Below, in pieces: positions 1 to 7,005 of a stretch of 14,217 nt of DNA. Positions within the stretch are counted from its first letter, which is position 1. Each line of letters begins with the position of its first letter. The notes under the pieces are model-generated. The model saw only the letters and a program-made list of their open reading frames with translations. It made no database searches and was not told where the DNA came from. A program made the translations under genes and the position numbers. Origin of the DNA: a bacterium (GTDB lineage: Bacteria; Zixibacteria; MSB-5A5; GN15; FEB-12); contig DAOUUR010000017.1 in assembly GCA_030668045.1 (NCBI GenBank), forward strand, positions 1-14,217, in the 5' to 3' direction.

Positions 1-1
1 A

Positions 2-1513
2 GAAGTCATCCGCAATGGCGAAGGGATGATGGGTCACCTCGGACCGCTTGTTGTCCGGACTGGGTTGCACACCGGTCGCGCGGCAAAAGATAAGTTTATT
101 GTCGAAGAAGATGGCTCCAAGGACCTGGTATGGTGGGGCAAGGTCAACAAGGCATTCAAGCAGCAGAATTTTGACATGATGTTTCGGAGGCTTGAGGCCT
201 ATCTGCAGGGTCGATCCCTGTATATTCAGGATTGTTACGCCGGTCATGATGACCGTTACCGTCTGCCGGTACGCGTAGTCACCGAGACCGCCTGGCACAG
301 CCTTTTTGCGCGGACGATGCTTATCCAGGCTCGTTGGGAAGAGCTTGAGAAGCATGTGCCGCAATTTACAGTTTTGCATGTTCCGAATTTCCACGCTATT
401 CCTGAGATCGACGGCACCAATTCGGAAGCTTTCATTCTTCTCAATCTGAGCCGCAAGATGGTTCTGATAGGCGGTACCCAGTATGCCGGCGAAATCAAGA
501 AATCAGTCTTTACGGTACTGAATTACCTGTTGCCTCAGACAAACGTGCTCTCGATGCACTGCAGCGCTAACGTGGGCGAAGGTGATGATGTGGCTCTGTT
601 TTTTGGCCTTTCCGGCACAGGCAAGACAACTCTGTCGGCCGATCCTAAGCGCCAACTGATCGGTGATGACGAGCATGGTTGGAGCGCCGATGGTGTCTTC
701 AATTTTGAGGGTGGCTGCTATGCAAAGATCATCAAGCTCGACCCGAAATCAGAACCCGAAATCTATGCCACTACCCGTCGGTTCGGAACGATTCTTGAGA
801 ATGTTGGATTCGATCCAATCACGCGTCGTCTTGATCTTGATGATGATGCTCTGACGGAAAACACCCGCGCCGCATATCCGCTGCGTCATATTCCGAACAT
901 TCTGAAAGAGGGAAAAGCCGGACATCCGCGCAACGTCGTTATGTTGACCGCTGACGCTTTTGGTGTTCTGCCCCCGATTTCCAAGCTGACTCCGGAGCAG
1001 GCGATGTACCACTTTATCTCCGGGTATACCGCCAAAGTAGCCGGTACCGAAGCTGGCGTTACCGAGCCGGAAGCGACTTTTTCGGCTTGCTTTGGTGCTC
1101 CTTTCATGGTGCTGCATCCTTCGCGTTACGCTGAGTTGCTGGCCGAGAAGATTCGGACACACAAAGTCAACTGCTGGCTGGTCAATACCGGCTGGAGCGG
1201 TGGGCCATACGGTGTAGGCAAGAGGATGAAGATAAACCACACCCGTGCCATGCTCAACGCTGCCCTCGAGGGTAAACTTGACAATGTTAGCTACGAACAG
1301 GACCCGATCTTTGGTGTCCAGGTGCCGACTGAGTGCCCGGGCGTGCCGAACGAAGTCCTCAATCCGAAAAACACGTGGGATGATAAAGAAGCCTACGATA
1401 AAAAGGCGGAGCATCTGGCCAAACTGTTTGTCGAAAACTTCAAAGAGTTCGCCGACCAGTGTCCCGAAGAAGTAGCCGCCGCCGGTCCCAGAAGTGCTGT
1501 ACCTGTAGCCTGA
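2..1513 (+). CDS. pckA: ATP-dependent phosphoenolpyruvate carboxykinase, 5' end missing
   Basis: Converts oxaloacetate plus ATP to phosphoenolpyruvate, CO2 and ADP, the entry step of gluconeogenesis in the cytosol. The frame is open to the left edge, so the start lies outside; about 503 residues are visible. Against the usual length near 540, roughly 35-40 N-terminal residues are missing. An internal ATG at 26 is not the real start, because family-like residues precede it. Visible hallmarks are the substrate-binding [11 protein letters not shown] (usually TGRSPKDK), the [11 protein letters not shown] segment with the active-site Tyr and Lys, MHCSANVG with the metal-ligand His, the P-loop [11 protein letters not shown] and the metal-binding IGDDEHGW. 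The C-terminal [14 protein letters not shown] and the AAAGP-type ending also fit. TGA at 1511-1513 ends the gene, followed by a hairpin terminator. The two-residue change in the TGRSPK motif keeps the key Arg. Identification is secure. Confidence 0.97.
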   Translation, partial: EVIRNGEGMMGHLGPLVVRTGLHTGRAAKDKFIVEEDGSKDLVWWGKVNKAFKQQNFDMMFRRLEAYLQGRSLYIQDCYAGHDDRYRLPVRVVTETAWHSLFARTMLIQARWEELEKHVPQFTVLHVPNFHAIPEIDGTNSEAFILLNLSRKMVLIGGTQYAGEIKKSVFTVLNYLLPQTNVLSMHCSANVGEGDDVALFFGLSGTGKTTLSADPKRQLIGDDEHGWSADGVFNFEGGCYAKIIKLDPKSEPEIYATTRRFGTILENVGFDPITRRLDLDDDALTENTRAAYPLRHIPNILKEGKAGHPRNVVMLTADAFGVLPPISKLTPEQAMYHFISGYTAKVAGTEAGVTEPEATFSACFGAPFMVLHPSRYAELLAEKIRTHKVNCWLVNTGWSGGPYGVGKRMKINHTRAMLNAALEGKLDNVSYEQDPIFGVQVPTECPGVPNEVLNPKNTWDDKEAYDKKAEHLAKLFVENFKEFADQCPEEVAAAGPRSAVPVA

Positions 1514-1535
1514 GGCTGAATGTTGTGCATGTGAT

Positions 1536-1577
1536 GAGAGAGGGGAAAATCTCCTGAGGGGGAGGGTCCCCTCTTTT
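1536..1577 (+). terminator. Rho-independent terminator after pckA
   Basis: An 8-bp GC-rich stem pairs 1539-1546 with 1567-1574, extended by wobble and A-T pairs outward. A second 4-bp stem (1551-1554 with 1561-1564) sits inside the loop. A TTTT run (1574-1577) follows. It begins about 25 bases after the pckA stop. Its end lies only 11 bases before the phosphorylase ribosome-binding site. Confidence 0.7.
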
Positions 1578-1588
1578 CTGAGGATAAT

Positions 1589-1594
1589 AAGGAG
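1589..1594 (+). promoter_or_regulatory. Shine-Dalgarno site of the glucan phosphorylase gene
   Basis: AAGGAG lies six bases before the ATG at 1601. It is a strong site that fixes this start, and it shows that the organism uses standard Shine-Dalgarno initiation for at least some genes. Confidence 0.8.
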
Positions 1595-1600
1595 AAGAGA

Positions 1601-4048
1601 ATGCCCAAGTCTTTCAATACTTTTCGAGTCAAAGCGACTCTGCCCGATGAACTGGCGCCACTATACGAACTGGCCTACAACCTTCATTGGAGTTGGAATC
1701 ATCGCACTATTGATCTCTTCCACCGCCTTGATCGTGATCTCTGGAATGCGACCAGTCATAATCCGGTCAAGATGCTTGGTATGATCAAGCAGGAGAGGCT
1801 GGCTCAGGCTGTGGAAGACGACGGCTTTATGGATCAGTTAAGGCAGGTTCACCAGCATCTGCAGGAAAACATTTCAGGGAAAACCTGGTTTGAGTCCAAG
1901 TTTGGGAAATCAGACATACCCCGAATCGCCTACTTTTCGATGGAGTTCGGTTTGACCGAATGTCTACCGATCTATTCTGGCGGTCTGGGGATTCTGGCGG
2001 GTGATCATCTGAAATCGGCCAGCGAGTTGGGGCTGCCTCTGGTTGGTGTCGGGTTGCTTTATCAGCAGGGGTATTTCCAGCAGTATCTCAATGGTGATGG
2101 CTGGCAACAGGAAGCCTACGCCGACAATGACTTCTACAACCTGCCAATACAGTCCGAACTTGACAAAGACGAACAACCGGTGATTGTCGAAGTGCCATTC
2201 CCGGACCGTATCGTATACGCCCAGGTCTGGCGCGCTCAAGTCGGTCGCATACCGCTCTATCTACTGGACACGAACATTCCGCAAAATCAATCGGCAGACC
2301 GCAAGATCACTTATCAGCTCTACGGCGGCGATGCCGAGACCCGAATCCAGCAAGAAATGGTCCTTGGAGTAGGAGGAATGCTGGCTCTTCGCGCCCTCGA
2401 TATCCATGTCCATGTTTGCCACATGAACGAAGGACACGCGGCGTTCATGGCCCTGGAGAGGATGAGACATCGCAAAACAAAAGATGGTCTCAGCACCGAA
2501 CTGGCGATGGAAGTCGTCCGCAGTGGCACCTTCTTTACTACCCATACTCCGGTCCCGGCAGGAATTGATGAGTTTGTTCCCGAGATGGCGGAGAGATATT
2601 TGCGGCCACTACTGGATCGCTGCGACGTCGACCTGCAAGAGGTTATGGCCCTGGGTCGGAAAAATCCGAGCGACCATACCGAGCCGTTCAACATGGCGAT
2701 GTTGGCTATACGTACAACAGCATCGGCCAATGGTGTGAGCCGATTGCATGGTGAAGTATCGCGCAAAATGTGGTCCTCAATCTGGCCCAACACGCCGACA
2801 AATGAGATTCCAATCGGTCACGTCACCAACGGAATTCACACTCGTTCGTGGACTTCCCCTGAGATGACAGAGCTGCTCCGTCGCTACCTCGGTCCCGACT
2901 GGATAAAGAAACCAGCCGACCAGTCAATCTGGCAGCGCGTCGAGAAAATTCCTGATATTGAACTCTGGCGCGTTCATGGACGTCGGCGCGAACGTTTAAT
3001 CGCCTTTACTCGTCGTCGTCTGGTGGCGCAGTTGAACCGTCGCGGAGCAAGCGCTCGGGATATTGATGCTGCCCGCGAAGTGCTAAATCCGGAGGCGTTG
3101 ACTATCGGTTTTGCCCGGAGATTTGCTACCTACAAACGTGCGTCGCTCCTCCTGCGCGACAAGGCCAGACTGAAAAAGTTACTTACCGATCCAGAGAGAC
3201 CGGTTCAGTTTGTCTTTGCCGGTAAGGCTCATCCAAAGGATGACGAAGGCAAGAAACTGATTAAGGAACTGGTCCACTTCACCCGCCGCGAAGAGATACG
3301 CAGCCATTTTGTGTTCATAGAGAACTATGATATCAATGTGGCCCGGTATCTGGTGGAAGGTGTCGATATATGGATGAATACTCCACGTCGGCCGATGGAA
3401 GCCAGCGGTACCAGCGGGATGAAGGTTATCCCCAATGGTGGTCTTAACCTCTCTATTCTCGATGGATGGTGGTGCGAAGGTTACGAAAGTGACACTGGTT
3501 GGGCTATTGGAGCCGGCGAGGACTACGACAATGCGGAGTATCAGGACGAAGTAGAGAGCAAAGCGCTCTATGACGTTTTGGAAAACAACGTTGTGCCGTT
3601 GTTCTATGGTCGCGTGGGCGACAGTCTTCCACGTGGTTGGATTGCCATGATGAAAAGTTCCATGAGGAAGCTCGGTCCGGTTTTTTCGACCAACCGAATG
3701 GTAAAGGAATACACCGAACGATTCTATATGAGAGCTCACGACAACTGGGATAAACTCTCGGCAAATAATTTCCAACGTGCCAGAGATCTGGTGGAGTGGA
3801 AGCAGTCTGTCGAGGCCGTGTGGAACCAGGTGGAGATCGCTGACGCTCATATCGAAAGCAGCGGCGCTGAGGTTGGCGTGGCTCTGAAGGTTCAGGCCAG
3901 CATCAGACTGGGATCGCTCAGGCCGGATGATGTCGTCGTACAGATATACAGCGGATCGTTGGACTATGAACAGAACATCCAGGAGGGCACTACCGAGCCG
4001 ATGAAGTGTGTCGGTTCAGAAGAAGATGGCCTCTTCAAGTACGAATGA
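1601..4048 (+). CDS. glgP: Alpha-glucan (glycogen) phosphorylase, GT35 family, ended early by an in-frame TGA
   Basis: Releases glucose-1-phosphate from glycogen-type alpha-1,4-glucans by phosphorolysis in the cytosol. The 815 residues start with the DUF3417 domain (about 10-110: LPDELAPLYELAYNLHWSWN) of the short bacterial alpha-glucan phosphorylases, followed by the GT35 catalytic body. FSMEFGLTECLPIYSGGLG, HMNEGHAAF, THTPVPAG and VTNGIHTRSW are typical. The pyridoxal-phosphate lysine is K608 in EASGTSGMK. A strong Shine-Dalgarno sequence supports the start. The C-terminal beta-rich part stops at KYE followed by TGA (4046-4048), but the same frame continues with a convincing family C-terminus to TAA at 4217-4219. 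The full-length product would be about 872 residues. The truncated form keeps all visible catalytic motifs and may still fold. Whether the TGA is a real mutation, a sequencing error or is read through cannot be told here. Confidence 0.93.
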   Translation: MPKSFNTFRVKATLPDELAPLYELAYNLHWSWNHRTIDLFHRLDRDLWNATSHNPVKMLGMIKQERLAQAVEDDGFMDQLRQVHQHLQENISGKTWFESKFGKSDIPRIAYFSMEFGLTECLPIYSGGLGILAGDHLKSASELGLPLVGVGLLYQQGYFQQYLNGDGWQQEAYADNDFYNLPIQSELDKDEQPVIVEVPFPDRIVYAQVWRAQVGRIPLYLLDTNIPQNQSADRKITYQLYGGDAETRIQQEMVLGVGGMLALRALDIHVHVCHMNEGHAAFMALERMRHRKTKDGLSTELAMEVVRSGTFFTTHTPVPAGIDEFVPEMAERYLRPLLDRCDVDLQEVMALGRKNPSDHTEPFNMAMLAIRTTASANGVSRLHGEVSRKMWSSIWPNTPTNEIPIGHVTNGIHTRSWTSPEMTELLRRYLGPDWIKKPADQSIWQRVEKIPDIELWRVHGRRRERLIAFTRRRLVAQLNRRGASARDIDAAREVLNPEALTIGFARRFATYKRASLLLRDKARLKKLLTDPERPVQFVFAGKAHPKDDEGKKLIKELVHFTRREEIRSHFVFIENYDINVARYLVEGVDIWMNTPRRPMEASGTSGMKVIPNGGLNLSILDGWWCEGYESDTGWAIGAGEDYDNAEYQDEVESKALYDVLENNVVPLFYGRVGDSLPRGWIAMMKSSMRKLGPVFSTNRMVKEYTERFYMRAHDNWDKLSANNFQRARDLVEWKQSVEAVWNQVEIADAHIESSGAEVGVALKVQASIRLGSLRPDDVVVQIYSGSLDYEQNIQEGTTEPMKCVGSEEDGLFKYE

Positions 4049-4219
4049 TATGTGGCCTGCGACGAGAGCGGGCTCTTTGGCTACTCGATTCGGTTGATGC
4101 CGCATCATCCCGACCTGGATGACAGTTTCAGTCTTGGAAAGATGCGTTGGATCGGCGACCGGATGCACCAATCAGCCGATCGCCAGCAACACCACGGGAA
4201 AAAAGTCGGCACGTTCTAA
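4049..4219 (+). pseudogene. Detached C-terminal 56 codons of the glucan phosphorylase
   Basis: Read in the same frame as the phosphorylase directly after its TGA, this stretch encodes YVACDESGLFGYSIR and then a LMPHHPDLDDSF-like segment. That pattern (Cys..SG.FGY..R..PHHPDL) closes many alpha-glucan phosphorylases. It ends at TAA (4217-4219) inside the loop of a terminator-like hairpin. No start codon or ribosome-binding site is placed to express it alone. I read it as the original 3' end of the gene, separated by one nonsense codon. The last 20 or so codons after RWIG are less family-like. Confidence 0.75.
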
Positions 4220-4234
4220 ACCGCGTCGACTTTT
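4201..4234 (+). terminator. Terminator-like hairpin after the phosphorylase reading frame
   Basis: AAAAGTCG (4201-4208) pairs perfectly with CGACTTTT (4227-4234). Three further pairs (4211-4213 with 4224-4226) fall inside the 18-base loop. The stem is half A-T and the T-run is part of it, so strength is uncertain. It could work in both directions. The TAA of the extended frame lies in the loop. Confidence 0.5.
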
Positions 4235-4269
4235 GTGCAGGGCACAACAGAAGAACTTCCTAGGGTGGC

Positions 4270-4276
4270 AGGAAAG
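4270..4276 (+). promoter_or_regulatory. Shine-Dalgarno site of the YidE/AspT-type transporter
   Basis: AGGAAAG is placed eight bases before ATG at 4285. It supports this start. Confidence 0.65.
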
Positions 4277-4284
4277 AATAGCGT

Positions 4285-5940
4285 ATGGACGGATTCAGAC
4301 AGATAGTCGCACAGAGTGAACCGCTTCTACTTTTTCTGGTGATCGGTACCGGCTTCTTGCTGGGGCAGGTACGGATTCGTGGATTTAAGCTTGGTGTTGC
4401 CGGAGTGCTCTTTGCCGGCCTCTTTTTTGGAGGTTGGCGTCCCGGTGGGGCCGAACCGTTTGCAATCGCTCATCAGGTGATGCAGGTCGGTCTGATTCTT
4501 TTTGTCTATACTGTTGGCTTGACCAGTGGAGCCGGGTTTTTTGCTTCGCTGCGAAGTCATGGCCTCAAGTTCAATATCGCTTTGGTAATCGCCCTCAGCA
4601 TCGGCGCTACCGCTACCCTGGGTGTCGGCATGTGGATGGCCCTGGAACCGGGGCAGATCGCCGGTGTTTTCTGCGGTGGTCTGACAAACACTCCGGCCCT
4701 TGCGGCGGTCACCGAGTTGATTACCAACACCGGTATTGGTGATGTTCGAGATCCGGCTGTTGGCTATTCAATGACCTATCCGTTCGGGATCATTGGCGGT
4801 ATGCTTGCGTTCCAGATTTTTACCTGGGGCTATCGAAAAGCAGGCGAAAAAGAACGCAAAGATGCAGAGTTTCAGGCCAACCTGAAAACCAATCTTTCTT
4901 CCGCCGACTTTGAAATCACCAACAAGGCTCTGATAGGCCATGCTATCGGTGAACTCAGGATTCAGGAACGAGCAGGTGTTATCATCTCCCGCCACCAGCA
5001 TGGTGGTAATGTGAGTGTTGCCACCAAGTACACGGTGCTGCAGGAGGGTGATGTTGTCAGTGTGGCCGGTTCCGAGACAGATATCCAGAATGCCGAGGAG
5101 TTCTTTGGAACTCGTTCAGAGAAGCACCTTGACGAAACCCCCGCTCCGATATCGTTGCGACGGATTCTCGTCTCTCGCAAGGACCTGGCCGGCAAGACCA
5201 TCCAGCAGCTTGAGATCGATCGAAAATTCAACGCCCAGATCACACGTCTGCGTCGAGCCGATGTTGATATTATCCCCGACTATAACACGGTGATCCATGT
5301 AGGTGATCGGGTGCGGGTCGTTATGCCGTCGGATAAATCTTCCGAGGTTGCCAAGTTCTTTGGCGATTCCGAACGAAGCATCTCCGAGCTGGACTACACC
5401 GCCCTGACTCTTGGCATCTCGCTGGGCGTGCTGATTGGCATGATTCCGATACCGATACCCGGCGGCACCTTTGTCTCGCTGGGCTTTGCAGGCGGGCCAC
5501 TGGTGGCCGGTTTGATACTGGGTAAACTTGGCCGCACCGGACCGCTGGTTTGGTCGTTGCCATCGGAGTCCAACAACGCTCTGCAGCATATCGGGCTGCT
5601 TTTCTTCCTGGCGGCAGTTGGGGTAATGGCCGGGGGGAAGTTCTTTGCTGCGCTTTCCGGTAACGGCTGGCAACTGTTTGTGCTCGGATTGATTACGACA
5701 TCAGTCACGACTGGCCTGACTCTGTTGTTACTGCGTCATTACGGTAAAGCATCGGTAGTCGAAGCCATTGGTGCTACCAGTGGTATGCAGACGCAACCGG
5801 CAACTCTGGCTCGGGCATACGAGATGTCAAAGTCGGACCAAACGTATGTCGCCTACGCCACCACTTATCCGATAGCAATGGTAGGCAAGATTCTGATAGC
5901 TCAGTTGTTGGTGATTATCGCAAGTATGCTGACCCGCTGA
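4285..5940 (+). CDS. YidE/YbjL/AspT-family transporter with two RCK_C domains
   Basis: An inner-membrane transporter of the aspartate:alanine exchanger family. Its 551 residues match the usual 550-560. It has the family's duplicated layout: hydrophobic segments at about 12-180, two soluble RCK_C (TrkA-C) domains at about 209-275 and 290-360, then hydrophobic segments at about 372-550. Each membrane half carries the repeated re-entrant signature, GGLTNTPALAA at 131-141 and SGMQTQPATLA at 499-509. Each half also has a similar later SMTYPFGI / ATTYPIAM segment (162-169 and 525-532). RCK_C domains usually bind a small regulatory ligand; none can be named here. The substrate is unknown: AspT exchanges aspartate and alanine, while YidE and YbjL have no settled substrate, so no symbol is given. 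It follows the phosphorylase by 65 bases and ends 25 bases from the convergent response regulator. Confidence 0.93.
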   Translation: MDGFRQIVAQSEPLLLFLVIGTGFLLGQVRIRGFKLGVAGVLFAGLFFGGWRPGGAEPFAIAHQVMQVGLILFVYTVGLTSGAGFFASLRSHGLKFNIALVIALSIGATATLGVGMWMALEPGQIAGVFCGGLTNTPALAAVTELITNTGIGDVRDPAVGYSMTYPFGIIGGMLAFQIFTWGYRKAGEKERKDAEFQANLKTNLSSADFEITNKALIGHAIGELRIQERAGVIISRHQHGGNVSVATKYTVLQEGDVVSVAGSETDIQNAEEFFGTRSEKHLDETPAPISLRRILVSRKDLAGKTIQQLEIDRKFNAQITRLRRADVDIIPDYNTVIHVGDRVRVVMPSDKSSEVAKFFGDSERSISELDYTALTLGISLGVLIGMIPIPIPGGTFVSLGFAGGPLVAGLILGKLGRTGPLVWSLPSESNNALQHIGLLFFLAAVGVMAGGKFFAALSGNGWQLFVLGLITTSVTTGLTLLLLRHYGKASVVEAIGATSGMQTQPATLARAYEMSKSDQTYVAYATTYPIAMVGKILIAQLLVIIASMLTR

Positions 5941-5965
5941 GGGCCAGCCGTCAAGGCCTTCCGGG

Positions 5966-6697
5966 CTACTTACTCTCGCTTAGGAAGACCCTCACCCGTT
6001 CGGTGATTTCAGTTCCATGAAAAGGTTTACTAATATAGCCGTCAGCTCCGGCTGAGACTGCGTTCCGCTTGGAGTATTCGCTGGCATGTCCTGTTACCAG
6101 GAGCACCGGCAGGGAAGGGAATCGCTTTTTGATATGCCCGATTAGCTGTATGCCGTTCATCTCTGGCATCACAATATCGGAGATGACGAGACCGACCCTG
6201 GTATTCCCCAGCATTTCAAGGGCCTCAGTTCCTGATTCAGCGACGATGACCCTGAACCCTTCTCTTTCCAGAATTCGGCGAAGCAGCGACCGCAGGAGTT
6301 CTTCATCGTCAACTATCAGTATTGGGCCGGGTACCGATTTCTCGGCTTTCGTGACTTTGGCCATTAGTGTTTCGGCGTGAACCGGCTTGGCTATATAGTC
6401 GGCTGCTCCGAGGTTAGCGCCTTTCGTTACCGTCTTTGCATCAAGAGCGGCGCTGCACATAATAACCGGAATCGTGCGCAGGATGGCATCGGCCTTGAGG
6501 TAGCTAAGGAGCGAGAATCCATCCATCACCGGCATCACAATATCGGTGATGACAATATCGACACACTTCTCCTTGTTAAAGATCGCAACGGCCTCTGTTC
6601 CCGAAGCGACAGCGATAACTTCGTGGCCGTGCTTTTCCAGTATCGATGTTATTGATCGCCGTTCGGTCGAGTCACTTTCAACTACCAAAATTTTCAT
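5966..6697 (-). CDS. Response regulator made of two receiver (REC) domains, no output domain
   Basis: 243 residues forming two complete receiver domains (1-120 and 125-243) and nothing else, so it probably acts by protein-protein contact in a phosphorelay or chemotaxis-like circuit. REC2 has the full set: D130/D131, phospho-acceptor D174 in SDIVMPEMNG, T202 and K224 in SKP. REC1 has acceptor D52 in TDIVMPVMDG, S82 and K104 in AKP. Its acidic metal-binding pair is replaced by E7-S8 (then D9), so metal binding and phosphorylation may differ from REC2. No histidine kinase is nearby, so its partner is unknown. It is transcribed away from the receptor gene. The start gives the canonical MKILVV first beta strand but has only a weak GGTAAG ribosome-binding site. 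Confidence 0.93.
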   Translation of the reverse strand: MKILVVESDSTERRSITSILEKHGHEVIAVASGTEAVAIFNKEKCVDIVITDIVMPVMDGFSLLSYLKADAILRTIPVIMCSAALDAKTVTKGANLGAADYIAKPVHAETLMAKVTKAEKSVPGPILIVDDEELLRSLLRRILEREGFRVIVAESGTEALEMLGNTRVGLVISDIVMPEMNGIQLIGHIKKRFPSLPVLLVTGHASEYSKRNAVSAGADGYISKPFHGTEITERVRVFLSESK

Positions 6698-6733
6698 CGT
6701 GATCTTACCATTTCAATCAAAGTTCTCAGACCA

Positions 6734-6772
6734 AAGCTGCTCCCACAGCCACTTGGCGCCAGCTTCCTGTGG
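6734..6772. repeat. Interleaved inverted repeats upstream of the response regulator
   Basis: CCACAG (6743-6748) and CTGTGG (6767-6772) form one inverted repeat. AAGCTG (6734-6739) and CAGCTT (6760-6765) form another, interleaved with it. The palindrome TGGCGCCA (6754-6761) lies in the middle. The two stems exclude each other in a simple fold. They could be an operator or leader structure of the minus-strand gene; function is inferred only from position. Confidence 0.35.
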
Positions 6773-6789
6773 TCATGGGGTCAACCCGC

Positions 6790-6819
6790 TTGACAGATTC
6801 TTGTCAATGTAAGTATAGA
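6790..6819 (+). promoter_or_regulatory. Sigma-70-like promoter toward the receptor, with overlapping inverted repeat
   Basis: A perfect TTGACA (6790-6795), an 18-base spacer and TATAGA (6814-6819). The -35 box is one arm of a perfect inverted repeat, TTGACA-N6-TGTCAA (6790-6807). A further GTCAA at 6780-6784 makes a second dyad with the same arm. Transcription from here would give a leader of about 180 bases before the ATG at 7006. Confidence 0.5.
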
Positions 6820-6970
6820 TCGGGTGATTGAGAGTTTCTCTTAACGCCGTGAATTCTTTGAAGGAACGACCCAAAAACGCTACTGATCAGCGGACGGACG
6901 GTGAAACAGTCCCGGCATCGTTCCAAAGTGGAACAACGTGGGTGAGTCAGAGGAGTTCGGAGGAAAGTCG

Positions 6971-6999
6971 TTGCGCCATCATGTCCCAGATCGTATACT
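6971..6999 (+). promoter_or_regulatory. Leaderless-type promoter directly before the TonB-dependent receptor
   Basis: TTGCGC (6971-6976), 17 bases, then TATACT (6994-6999), which ends six bases before ATG 7006. No Shine-Dalgarno sequence lies in the usual window; the nearest GGAGG (6959-6963) is over 40 bases away. The arrangement fits transcription starting at or next to the ATG. The same boxes and the same six-base gap recur before the permease at 9485. Confidence 0.5.
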
Positions 7000-7005
7000 A
7001 CACAT

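Larger units (their letters stand above)
6698..7005. other. Divergent intergenic region (308 bases)
   Basis: Lies between the minus-strand response regulator and the plus-strand receptor. It holds interleaved dyads (6734-6772), GTCAA-type half-sites (6780-6807), a consensus-like promoter (6790-6819) and a small hairpin (GTTCC/GGAAC at about 6920-6934). A second promoter-like pair at 6971-6999 sits directly before the receptor start. I see no credible gene in it; open frames crossing it have no family-like content. Confidence 0.7.

Noticed and set aside
749..1414. 221-codon minus-strand frame inside pckA
   Set aside because: Fully antisense to a highly conserved gene with no recognisable motif; a shadow frame.
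3179..3850. 223-codon minus-strand frame inside the phosphorylase
   Set aside because: Antisense to conserved catalytic sequence, no family features; a shadow frame.
4046..4048. UGA reassigned to glycine (SR1/Gracilibacteria-type code)
   Set aside because: Several other genes in the window end at TGA in the expected place, so UGA is a working stop here.
4046..4077. Selenocysteine insertion at the phosphorylase TGA
   Set aside because: The downstream hairpin is very short (five pairs with one wobble, tetraloop) and the position has no known redox role in this family. Without selenocysteine machinery in view, a nonsense codon is the simpler reading.
4119..4319. 66-codon plus-strand frame between phosphorylase and transporter
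   Set aside because: It overlaps the family-like phosphorylase tail in another frame and the transporter start; no ribosome-binding site.
5116..5673. 185-codon minus-strand frame inside the transporter
   Set aside because: Antisense to conserved RCK_C and membrane segments; composition is a by-product of the plus-strand gene.
6802..6807. Divergent minus-strand promoter using the TTGACA in the inverted repeat
   Set aside because: The position 17 bases further on the minus strand (6779-6784) reads TTGACC, not a -10 box.
6841..6965. Cobalamin riboswitch before the receptor
   Set aside because: Some strings (GTGAATTC, GACCC, CGCTACTG, GAGTCAG) recall the conserved core, but GGGAA, GCCACTG and a clean B12 box are missing. 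An Infernal search with RF00174 would settle it; a significant hit would support it.
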